Made by a program: the position numbers and the translations under genes. A stretch of 64,000 nt of DNA from Treponema maltophilum ATCC 51939 (lineage in GTDB: Bacteria > Spirochaetota > Spirochaetia > Treponematales > Treponemataceae), in the NCBI RefSeq assembly GCF_000413055.1, contig NZ_KE332518.1, forward strand, positions 469,032-533,031, in the 5' to 3' direction. Of the stretch, positions 52,757 to 60,597 are shown one piece after another; position 1 is the stretch's first letter, and every line of letters begins with the position of its first letter. The notes under the pieces are model-generated. The model was not told the origin of the DNA and did not search any database. It saw only the letters and a program-made list of their open reading frames with translations.

Positions 52757-53467
52757 ATGTTAAAGTACGCTCTTCGTGAAAACTTACTGACGGCTGCGCC
52801 GGACGACTTTATGGCGCAGGTGCAGGACGTGCGCTCGTACACGCTTGACGAGATTATCGACGCTATGATGCAAAAGGGTTCCACGCTCACACGTGCCGAC
52901 GTTTCGGCGGTGCTGCAAATCTACGGCGAAGTGTGCGCTTCAATCATTGCCGACGGCTCTGCCTTAAACACGCCGCTCATGAACACCGCTTTGAGCATTT
53001 CCGGCGTGTTCAACGGGGCAAACGACGCCTTCGATAAAAAGCGGCACGCGGTCAATTTGAACATGACGGCAGGCACCCTGTTGCGCAGCGCGCTGTCCAA
53101 AATCAAGTGCGAAAAGATCGGAACTGCAAGCACCGACCCGTACATCAGCGAAGTAAAAGACGTGGTATCGGAGACGGTAAATACGATACTGACCAGGGGC
53201 GCGGTGGTACAGATTACCGGAAGCCGCCTCAAGTTCGACCAAAAGGACTCGGTACAGGGCATCTTCTTTGTACCCGAAACGGGAGCGCCTGTGCGGGCAG
53301 CGGTCATCGCCGAAAACAAGCCTGCCCGCTTAATAGCTATCATCCCCGCCGATTTGGAAGCGGGAACGTACTACATTGAAGTGCGGACGAAGCATTCTGG
53401 CGGAGGCAAGGCGCTTAAAGTCGTAAAGACGGGACGATTTGCGAAACCGCTTACGGTAACGTTGTAA
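52757..53467 (+). CDS. HU-like DNA-binding protein with C-terminal DUF4469 domain
   Basis: A 236-residue protein without signal peptide. Residues ~1-125 fit an HU/IHF-like fold (LDEIIDAMMQKGSTLTRADV, SAVLQIYGEVCASIIADG, then a beta arm region VFNGANDAFDKKRHAVNLNM). The C-terminal ~95 residues (VVQITGSRLKFDQKDSVQGIFFV, ARLIAIIPADLEAGTYYIEVRT) match the DUF4469 Ig-like domain often joined to HU-like domains in Bacteroidetes and treponemes. It probably binds DNA, but a surface role cannot be ruled out because DUF4469 is Ig-like. The ATG at 52757 has an AAAGGAG site right behind hairpin HP1. Five 23-bp repeats follow the stop. Confidence 0.78.
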   Translation: MLKYALRENLLTAAPDDFMAQVQDVRSYTLDEIIDAMMQKGSTLTRADVSAVLQIYGEVCASIIADGSALNTPLMNTALSISGVFNGANDAFDKKRHAVNLNMTAGTLLRSALSKIKCEKIGTASTDPYISEVKDVVSETVNTILTRGAVVQITGSRLKFDQKDSVQGIFFVPETGAPVRAAVIAENKPARLIAIIPADLEAGTYYIEVRTKHSGGGKALKVVKTGRFAKPLTVTL

Positions 53468-53472
53468 GGTGC

Positions 53473-53587
53473 GGACGCATAGCCCCATAAACGCTGGGTG
53501 CGTAAGTCCGTAAGGCATGGGCGCATAAGCCCATAAACTGCGGGTATATAAGTCCATGAACTATGGGTGCATAGCCCCGTGCCGGAA
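53473..53587. repeat. Five 23-bp iterons after the HU-like gene
   Basis: Units start at 53473, 53496, 53519, 53542 and 53565 with an exact 23-bp period. The consensus is close to GGGYGCATAAGYCCATAAAC. Each unit contains a short dyad (for example GGGC-GCATAA-GCCC in unit 3). The units differ from each other at several positions and there are no spacers, so this is not a CRISPR array. 23 is not a multiple of three and the stretch is not coding. Confidence 0.8.
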
Positions 53588-53608
53588 CAATAGCTGTAAG
53601 TCGGGATT

Positions 53609-53630
53609 CTTAAGGGCATCAGCCCTTAAG
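53609..53630. terminator. Perfect hairpin after the iterons
   Basis: CTTAAGGGC (53609-53617), loop ATCA, GCCCTTAAG (53622-53630). The T tract is poor (CGTTATTT). It may end the HU-like gene transcript or be a sixth, symmetric version of the iteron dyad. Confidence 0.5.
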
Positions 53631-53655
53631 CGTTATTTGGAAGAAGGGATGGGTT

Positions 53656-53705
53656 TTAGGGAAGGGAAGAAACTTTTAGTCGCAAAAGTGTCTTCCCTTC
53701 CCTAA
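53656..53705 (+). other. Long leader hairpin HP2 before the Ig-like lipoprotein gene
   Basis: A 15-bp perfect outer stem (53656-53670 with 53691-53705), one A/G mismatch (53671, 53690), a 6-bp inner stem ACTTTT/AAAAGT and a 6-nt loop. It lies 14 nt before the GAGGAGG ribosome site. Architecture matches HP1, with different but still paired bases in the outer stem. Confidence 0.85.
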
Positions 53706-53731
53706 ATAAACAACTTTTTGAGGAGGTCTAT

Positions 53732-55042
53732 ATGACAAACCTACACAAGAAGGGAAGAGCGACGCTCATCACAGCTGCACTTTTGATTTTGGCACTGCTG
53801 TTTACCGGCTGTCCGAATAACGCGGGCGGAGGGGGCGGAACAACGATTCCGACACTAAATCCCGATGAACAATGGGTTAACGACGCCATAGGTAAAGCGA
53901 ATGCCGCTCCTACCCTTATTATCGGTACGGGCAAAAAGATTACGCTTTCCGGTGATGATATAAAATGGACATCGAATAAACCCGGCATAATAAATGTTTC
54001 CGATGCGGTATCGGGCGAATATGAGGTTACGCCGCCTGAAGGAGAAGCTGAAGTAATTTTAACGGCAAAGGCGGTAAAAGGTGTTTTTTCAAAAGAAAAA
54101 CCTTTTACCATTATTGTGCATAAAGTAGCATCTCCTACGCTGACTGCCGCCGATCTTATAAAGAGTATCAATGTACCCGCTGAAACGGAAACAGATTTAA
54201 CCCTGCCTGCTGCCGTTGATGGGACTCCGGGCGCGACCGTAACCTGGGTTTCGGATAAACCTGCCGTCATAGGAAACGACGGCAAAATAAAGCCCGGTGC
54301 GTACAACTTGCGCGATATACCGGTCAAACTTACGGCAACACTTATGTATAACGGCACGCCTGCAACCAGAGATTTTACCGTTACCCTTAAGCGCATTACA
54401 AAGATAGAGAAAACGGAAACATACGGTACGGATACGGTCAACAATACATGGACTTTTACCGACAGCGAAATAGTCTGTACAAGCATTCGAACTTCCGGCT
54501 CTGAAGAAAATACGTTCGGCTATAAATTCCTGTATACGGATATTAATACCGAAGCCAAAACCTTTAAAGCACAAAGGATAGAGCAGATGATTAAAGGAAC
54601 ACGGTATGAATTCGGCAGTGCTGCGCACAAAGCCGCTTGTATGAGGTCCGGCTTCACTGAAGATGGTTATACATTTTATATTAATACGTTTCAAGCACCT
54701 CGAAATTACGTATACGAAATTCTCTGTAATGAACAAAATAAACCGAAATCCTTTCAACTGGGGCCGGCGTATGACGGTACAAAAGAATGGTTTAAGCAAA
54801 ACGGCCAGTACACTGATGGCGCAGGGATAGGCTGTATGTTATGGGGAAGCGCACCTACTGATTTTAAATACAATGGCGAAAACTATAGCGGAGCACTAAA
54901 CGCGGGAGTCACCGTTTTTACCGGTCAAAAAGGCAGTGAAACGATTACCGTCGACATTACCGACAATCACGACGGTACTCTTACGATAACAGTCGACAGC
55001 AATACTTATACACTTACTTTTACTGCTTGGCCATTTCAATAG
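53732..55042 (+). CDS. Lipoprotein with bacterial Ig-like (Big) domains
   Basis: A 436-residue lipoprotein. The signal ends in LLFTGC (C27), followed by PNNAGGGGG. Two bacterial Ig-like domains are seen: DDIKWTSNKPGIINVSDA (about 70-130) and ATVTWVSDKPAVIGNDGKI (about 145-225), both of the 'atrophied' Big type. The C-terminal ~210 residues (FTDSEIVCTSIRTSGSEEN onward) are not recognised. Probably exposed on the cell surface or in the periplasm. GAGGAGG ribosome site 5 nt before the ATG. Confidence 0.85.
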   Translation: MTNLHKKGRATLITAALLILALLFTGCPNNAGGGGGTTIPTLNPDEQWVNDAIGKANAAPTLIIGTGKKITLSGDDIKWTSNKPGIINVSDAVSGEYEVTPPEGEAEVILTAKAVKGVFSKEKPFTIIVHKVASPTLTAADLIKSINVPAETETDLTLPAAVDGTPGATVTWVSDKPAVIGNDGKIKPGAYNLRDIPVKLTATLMYNGTPATRDFTVTLKRITKIEKTETYGTDTVNNTWTFTDSEIVCTSIRTSGSEENTFGYKFLYTDINTEAKTFKAQRIEQMIKGTRYEFGSAAHKAACMRSGFTEDGYTFYINTFQAPRNYVYEILCNEQNKPKSFQLGPAYDGTKEWFKQNGQYTDGAGIGCMLWGSAPTDFKYNGENYSGALNAGVTVFTGQKGSETITVDITDNHDGTLTITVDSNTYTLTFTAWPFQ

Positions 55043-55060
55043 GCAGATACGGGGTCTATA

Positions 55061-55084
55061 TGGGAACGGAGTGTTCCGTTCCCA
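55061..55084 (+). other. Leader hairpin HP3 before the repeat lipoprotein gene
   Basis: A perfect 10-bp stem TGGGAACGGA/TCCGTTCCCA around GTGT, 13 nt before the AAGGAGG ribosome site. No T tract follows, so it is not a typical terminator. Confidence 0.7.
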
Positions 55085-55111
55085 ACCGTTATACACAAGG
55101 AGGAATTACAG

Positions 55112-56275
55112 ATGAAAAAAATATTTAATCCCGCATCGCTCGCAACAGCCGCACTGATTATATTTACCGCAGTCTTTATGCTGACCGGCTGCCCTAACGC
55201 TTTCGGCGGAGGCGATTCTGCCGAAAACATTATCATTAAGTACGATGCGGAACGGATTTCCGTATATATGCGGGGTGCTAATAATACATGGGATGTGATC
55301 CCGCCGAATACAAAAGTTTATGCGGGGCGACAGCTTTCATTCAATATCAAAAATCTTCCTGCCGGCCAGCAGGTTGACAAGTGGAAAGTAAACGGCAAAG
55401 AAATTCAAGGCAACGGATATAGGATAAATATTGCCGACGCTGTTGACGAAGGGACTCAAAAAGTTATTACCGTAACGTATACCACTAAAACTGCCGCACC
55501 TGTTATAGTAAAATTCGATGAAAATGCCATCACGGTGTGGGGCAACGGACAGCAAATACAAATGGGAGATACCGTGTACGAAGGCGGGCAGCTTTCGTTC
55601 AGAGCCCGAAACCTTCCTGCCGGCCAGCAGGTTGACAAGTGGAAAGTAAACGGCAAAGAAATTCAAGGCAACGGATATAGGATAAATATTGCCGATGCCG
55701 TTGACGAAGGCAGTCAAAAAGTTATTACCGTAACATATACGACTAAAGCCGCCGAGGCTGTTGTTGTTAAATTCGATGCAAATACTATCACGGTGTGGGG
55801 CAACGAACAGCAAATACAAATGGGAGATACCGTATATGAAGGATGGCAGCTTTCATTCAATATCAAAAATCTTCCGGCCGGACAGCAGGTTGGCAAGTGG
55901 AAAGTAAACGGCAAAGAAATTCAAGGCAACGGATATAGGATAAATGTTGCCGATGCCGTTGACGAAGGCAGTCAAAAAGTTATTACCGTAACGTATACGA
56001 CTAAAGCCGCCGAGGCTGTTGTTGTCAAATTCGATGAAACGCATATTAATGTAGGACTTAACGGAACATTTATACCGACGGGGCATACCGTGTACGAAGG
56101 CGGGCAGCTTTCGTTCAGAGTCCGGAACCTTCCTGCCGGCCAGCAGGTTGACAAGTGGAGGGTGAACACAAAGGAATTCAAAAGCAGGTTCTATACGATA
56201 AATGTTGCCGACGCCGTTGACGAAGGTACTCAAAAAGTTATTACCGTAACGTATACGCTTAAAGCCGACGGTTAA
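55112..56275 (+). CDS. Lipoprotein with four near-identical ~86-residue repeats
   Basis: A 387-residue lipoprotein with lipobox MLTGC (C27). After a Gly-rich spacer, four tandem bacterial-repeat domains follow. Each carries VKFD, VYEGGQLSF, NLPAGQQVDKWKVNGKEIQG and DAVDEGSQKVITVTYTTK. Repeats 2-4 have an exact 258-bp (86-codon) period and are almost identical at DNA level; repeat 1 is five codons longer, and repeat 4 diverges in its second half (WRVNTKEFKSRFYTIN). Such domains occur in surface proteins (related to InlB B-like repeats). Its end overlaps the convergent M23 gene by 4 bp. Confidence 0.88.
   Translation: MKKIFNPASLATAALIIFTAVFMLTGCPNAFGGGDSAENIIIKYDAERISVYMRGANNTWDVIPPNTKVYAGRQLSFNIKNLPAGQQVDKWKVNGKEIQGNGYRINIADAVDEGTQKVITVTYTTKTAAPVIVKFDENAITVWGNGQQIQMGDTVYEGGQLSFRARNLPAGQQVDKWKVNGKEIQGNGYRINIADAVDEGSQKVITVTYTTKAAEAVVVKFDANTITVWGNEQQIQMGDTVYEGWQLSFNIKNLPAGQQVGKWKVNGKEIQGNGYRINVADAVDEGSQKVITVTYTTKAAEAVVVKFDETHINVGLNGTFIPTGHTVYEGGQLSFRVRNLPAGQQVDKWRVNTKEFKSRFYTINVADAVDEGTQKVITVTYTLKADG
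55238..56263 (+). repeat. Four tandem intragenic repeats (258-bp period)
   Basis: Equivalent positions: AAG at 55238, then AAA at 55511, 55769 and 56027. The shared segment starting CTTCC(T/G)GCCGG lies at 55355, 55613, 55871 and 56129. The high DNA identity allows unequal crossing over and copy-number change. Confidence 0.92.
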
Positions 56276-57318
56276 TTCGGAAAATACTGTACAAAAAGGT
56301 CGGGGTTTACGGCTTGGCCGAGCAGGCGTACTTCCCAGTGCAAGTGGGGGCCGGTTGCCAAGCCCGTTGCGCCCGAAAGTCCTATTTGTTCGCCGCGTTT
56401 TACCGTGTCGCCTTCTTTTACGCTGTATGAACTCAAATGGTAGTACAGGCTGTACATGCCCGGAAGGTGTTCTATAACAACCGAATAGCCCGTGCTTATG
56501 CGGTTTTCGGCCAAAACGACTTTGCCGTCGCCGCATGAAAAGACGGGCGTGCCTTCCGGGACGCCGAAGTCTATGCCGTAATGCAGACTGGTTGCCGACT
56601 TGCCGTTTGAATACGCGTATACTCTGCGGTCGGCAAAAAAAGCCGTGCGTCGCGTTTGAGTTACCGGCAAGCCGAATTGTCCGGAATGATACACGGCCGA
56701 ATAGTTTACCGTCCCGAGAATGTCGTTCAAGCGTTTGATTTGTGCTTGGCGCTTTTCGTCGGCGGTGTTGGTCCGAATGGCCGTATTCTTTGCGTCAAGG
56801 TGCACGGTTTCGCTCACGAAGTCTTTTTTTTGCATTGCAACCGGAAGCGACAGCGCTTCTTCTTTTTTGTTGCGCAGGCGGTAGGTAAGCTTTATGTGAA
56901 AATCCCCCGGCTCGTACCACGATGAAAGGGGAATAAGCGCAATATACAGTCTTCCCCGGTCGGCGGGAGGAACTTCGTACAGTTCGGCGCTTGCGAGTAC
57001 CTTTTCGTTTGTGTCGACAAACAGCAATGCCTGTGCTTTTTCCAAAATACCGTCTTCAAGAGCCAAACGGATGAACACCGCATCTCCGGGAAAAACCTTG
57101 TCCGTATAGGTTATGTGCGGTTTTTTGTTGCCGTCGGGGAACACGTTTTGCATCGGCGGCAGGGCGCTTTCACGTGCAGCTTCCGGCACGGCTGTGTTTT
57201 CGCTTGCTTCACCGGTTTGTGCGGTCCCCTGCGCGGCTATGCACATCAGCGCTAAAGCGAGCGCGGCACAAAGGGCGCGCATACAAAAAAATCTTCGTGT
57301 GAGTGCAGTTGTTTTCAT
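56272..57318 (-). CDS. Exported M23 peptidase
   Basis: A 348-residue secreted protein with signal peptide (hydrophobic 12-30, cut after GTAQ). Residues ~70-190 form a beta domain of unknown type (KPHITYTDKVFPGDAVFIRLAL). The M23 domain covers about 235-345 with LHYGIDFGVPEGTPV, YYHLSSYSVKEGDTVKRGEQIGLSG and GPHLHWEV: zinc ligands H and D in HYGID, H in HLHW. It should be an active peptidoglycan endopeptidase. Ribosome site GGAG. It is 25 bp downstream of recJ and so probably in the same transcript. Confidence 0.9.
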   Translation of the reverse strand: MKTTALTRRFFCMRALCAALALALMCIAAQGTAQTGEASENTAVPEAARESALPPMQNVFPDGNKKPHITYTDKVFPGDAVFIRLALEDGILEKAQALLFVDTNEKVLASAELYEVPPADRGRLYIALIPLSSWYEPGDFHIKLTYRLRNKKEEALSLPVAMQKKDFVSETVHLDAKNTAIRTNTADEKRQAQIKRLNDILGTVNYSAVYHSGQFGLPVTQTRRTAFFADRRVYAYSNGKSATSLHYGIDFGVPEGTPVFSCGDGKVVLAENRISTGYSVVIEHLPGMYSLYYHLSSYSVKEGDTVKRGEQIGLSGATGLATGPHLHWEVRLLGQAVNPDLFVQYFPN

Positions 57319-57343
57319 TCTAACTCCGTAACGTTGCGTTTTA

Positions 57344-59479
57344 TTAATCGGCGCTTTTTTTGCAGTCTTTTAATATTATCTGCGCTTTTTCCATACCGTT
57401 GAATATATTGCGTTCGACTTGGAAGGCGATGTCCAAGCGGTCGCCCGTATCGAAGTCGCGCTTTAAACGTTCCGACTGTTCCCAAAAAAACGCGGGCCAT
57501 TTGTTTTTTCCGCAGTCGAAGGTGAGCTTTAAATGCGCTTTTTCTTTTTTCCCCGTAATGATGTCGGCCGCGAGTATTTTGAGTTTTTGAGCGCTGAACA
57601 AAAGGGGAGGGTTTGCTTCGCCGTAGGGTTCGAAGCGGTCGACAAGCTGCAAGAGGTCGCTCGTCATGTATTCTTTCGGAAGCTCGGCGTCGATGCACAG
57701 CGTTTCGTGTTCCGCGGCCTTTTTATCCAATTCCATAAAAGCGCTGAGTTTTTCGAGCCGGTCGGCAAGTTTGTCGAAGTCGGCGCTCATAAAGCTGAAG
57801 CCGCCTGCAAAGGCGTGCCCGCCGTAGTTTGAAAGCAAATCGGCGCACGAGTTTAAAAGCGGTGTAATGTCGTAGCCTAAAGCCGAACGCACCGAGCCGA
57901 CAGCCCGCCCGTCGTCGAAAAAAGTGATGACGACGGCGGGAACTTGAAACGCCGAAGCAAGCCGGCCGGCGACGATACCCGTAACGCCGCGGAAAATCCG
58001 TTTGTCCGCCGCAAGCGCAAGGTTGCCGCCGAAACGTTCAAGGCTTTCCCGCGCGGCTTTGAGCGCAATACCGAGCGCATCTTCGGTTAATTCTTTGCGC
58101 TTTTCGTTGAGCGAAAAAAGCTCTTCGGCAAGGGCGGCTCTTTTCCGATCATCTTTTTCGATAAACAGTTCGGCGGCGACTTCGGCCTTGCCGAGCCGGC
58201 CCGCCGCGTTTAAAAGCGGAACGACCTTCCACGATAAATCGGTGCTGCTTATTTTGCCGCCCTGCAGGTTCAGTCTCGTAATCACTTCCGAAAGTCCCTG
58301 CCGCGCTTTTCCCGTATTCAGCGAGGCGAGCCCCTGTCTGACTAAAATACGGTTTTCGTTGCGCAGGGGCATAATGTCGGCTATGGCCGCAAGGGCGACC
58401 AGCTGCAACTCCGCGTCTTCGGCCGATTGCGCGACCGGGTTTTTGCGTTCGGCGTATGTTACAAACAGATTAAAAAACACGTCGAGCTCGGTGTTCGCCT
58501 TATCGTTGTAGCGCGCGATTTTCGAATGCGTTTGCAAACGCAAAAGGCTCATGTTTGCAAGCTGCTCGTTTATGCGCGCGATTTCGGCCCGGATGTCGAG
58601 CATGTTGAATTCGACGCCGTTTCCGAACGTCTTTGCCAAAAGCTTTTTTTGCAGCGGCGCGTCCCAGCAAAAAATCTGCTGACCGCGCAAAAAATCGACG
58701 AGGCGCGTTTCGTTTATCGACAGCATGAGCGGAACCACCGTTTCGGCAATGCGCTCTTTTTCGTGCAGGTTCACCGTTTTTACCGCTTCGATAAGATAGG
58801 CGTCGTTCAGCGGGCGCACGTTCAGCAGGCAGATTTCCTGCTTATACAATTCCGATTCGGCAAAGCGCAGGGCTTTAATCAATTTGTATACGACCGCGCA
58901 GCCCGAAATTTCTTTGAACGGGTAGGCCGTATTCGGCATTTTGGGATTGATGATAACGGCGTTTTCGGGCGGCGTTTCCGGTACGGTGTGATGATCGACA
59001 ACGATTACGTCGATGCCCAATTCGCCCGCCCGCGCGATTTCTTCATTGTTTGAAATTCCGCAGTCGACCGTTATGATAAGGCTTCCGTATTGACGCGCGA
59101 ATTCTTCGACGCTTTCCATGTTCAGTCCGTAATCGTCGTTGCCGCGCGGCAGCCGCCACGAAACGTCCATGCCCAGTTTCGAAAGGTATTCGTATAAAAT
59201 CGTCGTACTCGTTATGCCGTCGACGTCCCTGTCGCCGAAAATCAGTACTTTTTCGCCTTCGTCCCGCGCCTGCAAAATGCGGTCGACGGCGTCTTCCATG
59301 GCTTCAAACAAAAAGGGATTGTGCAGATAGCGCTTGTCGTCTTCCAAATAAAAGAGGATGTCGCCGCCTTCGGTTATTCCCCGGCGGGCAAGAATCGACG
59401 CGGTAAGGGCGTCGCAGCCGTATTGATCGTGCAGCGCTTTTACGGTTTCTTTTGCAATATCTTTTTTAAGCCATTCCAT
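57344..59479 (-). CDS. recJ: Single-stranded-DNA-specific exonuclease RecJ
   Basis: A 711-residue 5'-3' exonuclease of the DHH family acting in recombination and mismatch repair. Metal-binding motifs: FGDRDVDGITSTTIL, ITVDCGISN, VIVVDHHTVPE, and INPKMPNTAYPF with DHHA1 motif NYGGHAFAGGFSF later. It is longer than average (~570 aa) owing to an insertion of ~100 residues at about 215-330. The -10-like TATGAT ends 6 nt before the ATG but no good -35 is seen; a ribosome-site-like AGAGG is 12 nt away. Confidence 0.93.
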   Translation of the reverse strand: MEWLKKDIAKETVKALHDQYGCDALTASILARRGITEGGDILFYLEDDKRYLHNPFLFEAMEDAVDRILQARDEGEKVLIFGDRDVDGITSTTILYEYLSKLGMDVSWRLPRGNDDYGLNMESVEEFARQYGSLIITVDCGISNNEEIARAGELGIDVIVVDHHTVPETPPENAVIINPKMPNTAYPFKEISGCAVVYKLIKALRFAESELYKQEICLLNVRPLNDAYLIEAVKTVNLHEKERIAETVVPLMLSINETRLVDFLRGQQIFCWDAPLQKKLLAKTFGNGVEFNMLDIRAEIARINEQLANMSLLRLQTHSKIARYNDKANTELDVFFNLFVTYAERKNPVAQSAEDAELQLVALAAIADIMPLRNENRILVRQGLASLNTGKARQGLSEVITRLNLQGGKISSTDLSWKVVPLLNAAGRLGKAEVAAELFIEKDDRKRAALAEELFSLNEKRKELTEDALGIALKAARESLERFGGNLALAADKRIFRGVTGIVAGRLASAFQVPAVVITFFDDGRAVGSVRSALGYDITPLLNSCADLLSNYGGHAFAGGFSFMSADFDKLADRLEKLSAFMELDKKAAEHETLCIDAELPKEYMTSDLLQLVDRFEPYGEANPPLLFSAQKLKILAADIITGKKEKAHLKLTFDCGKNKWPAFFWEQSERLKRDFDTGDRLDIAFQVERNIFNGMEKAQIILKDCKKSAD

Positions 59480-59513
59480 GTGCGAATCATACCTCTGTTC
59501 TGTACATAATTCT

Positions 59514-60281
59514 TTATAAAATACCTTTGCCGGCGTCGAGCGTTTTCAGTTTTGTTTCGGCGGCTTTTTGTACAAAAAAATACAAAAAATCTTTAAGCTG
59601 TTTTATGCTTTCCGAATGCAGGCGGACCGCGCGCGCTTCTTTCGGCGTTTTTGCATGCACTGCTTGTAAAAATTCCACGCAAGCCGTATTCAGCGGAAAA
59701 AGCGATTGCCGATAATTTTGCTCATGCGCTTTGTCCTGCGGCAAGCAGTCCGCACATATAAAGGCGTTTTCGTAGGCCGAATACCACGAGGGCGTATTCG
59801 AGCCGCAATACCGGCACGTGCATAAATTGTCCTGCACGCCCATAAGGCCGATGTAGCGCCACAAAAAGCGCAAGAGACCCGTGCGCGCTTCTTCTTCGCT
59901 GCACAGGTGCAGGCCGTCCAAAAAACCGTTTGCAAGAATCCATACCGAACTTGTGTCGGCGGCTCCCTGCGTTTTTAAAATCAATTCGGCGCATAGGGCG
60001 GCGGCGCATGCTTTGTATATGTTGTCGCGAATGCCGGAACGGTAATGCTCCGGATTAAAATCCGTAATCTTTACCGAATGTTTAACCGCGTCCGAATAGA
60101 GCCACATTTTTCCGCTGTGATACGGCGACACGAGCGACTTGAGCCGCCCCTTTCTTCCGCCGTACACGACGGCACTGAAAATACCTTTGTCGGGGCTGAG
60201 TACCGATGCAAGCCTGTTGTTTTCTCCCGCCGCCGGTTTTACCGAAAGCACGAGCGCATCGACAGTCGAATTGCGGTTCAT
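59514..60281 (-). CDS. recO: DNA repair protein RecO
   Basis: A 255-residue RecO: N-terminal OB fold (VDALVLSVKPAAGENNRLASVLSPDKG), helical middle (AELILKTQGAADT), and a zinc site CRYCG...CADC at ~150-175. It loads RecA in the RecFOR path. It lies upstream of recJ on the same strand, joining two RecF-pathway functions. Translation is predicted to be leaderless. Confidence 0.92.
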   Translation of the reverse strand: MNRNSTVDALVLSVKPAAGENNRLASVLSPDKGIFSAVVYGGRKGRLKSLVSPYHSGKMWLYSDAVKHSVKITDFNPEHYRSGIRDNIYKACAAALCAELILKTQGAADTSSVWILANGFLDGLHLCSEEEARTGLLRFLWRYIGLMGVQDNLCTCRYCGSNTPSWYSAYENAFICADCLPQDKAHEQNYRQSLFPLNTACVEFLQAVHAKTPKEARAVRLHSESIKQLKDFLYFFVQKAAETKLKTLDAGKGIL

Positions 60282-60287
60282 ACCGCG

Positions 60288-60316
60288 AGTATATCATAAA
60301 ACAAAAAAGTTTGCAC
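60288..60316 (-). promoter_or_regulatory. Promoter of recO, leaderless geometry
   Basis: On the minus strand: weak -35 GTGCAA (60311-60316), 17 bp, extended -10 TGA-TATACT (60288-60293), 6 nt, ATG at 60281. Confidence 0.5.
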
Positions 60317-60408
60317 GCGGCGGATGGCAGGGATTCGGTATAAAGGAACATCAAAAATCGGCAAAAAAAAATTGCTTCGGATGAGTACGCGTGAAAAAGC
60401 AACTATAA

Positions 60409-60597
60409 ACGAAGGAAGAATTTCCGAGCCGAGCTCTGCTTGTAAAAGTGATAAACATCAATTACAATAAAGCCAACGGTGTTTTGAAAGGAATGAACAT
60501 GTTGATAGCCGAATATGATTACGATACCGATATTGCGGTACAGAGGGAAGAAGAGCGTGAAACCGCCTTTACGGAAGTGGAATGGTTAAAAATATAA
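60409..60597 (+). pseudogene. Remnant of an Rpn-family nuclease gene
   Basis: An open stretch reads TKEEFPSRALLVKVININYN then NGVLKGMNMLIAEYDYDTDI and AVQREEER. The first part resembles the LxVKVxNIN strand after the Rpn nuclease core. The second resembles the C-terminal VLxMLxAEYDYxTDIxVQREE end of treponeme Rpn proteins. The ~80 residues normally between them are absent, so this is an internally deleted fragment. Its last 16 bp overlap the response regulator start. A small protein starting at 60493 or 60499 could still be made, since AAAGGA precedes 60499. 60282-60408 contains only the recO promoter. Confidence 0.55.

Noticed and set aside
53473..53587. CRISPR array
   Set aside because: The 23-bp units are directly adjacent with no spacers and are degenerate; no cas genes in the window.
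59479..59520. recJ as another leaderless gene
   Set aside because: The -10 TATGAT and 6-nt gap fit, but no acceptable -35 was found at 16-18 bp and no extended -10 is present, so it was left out of the list.
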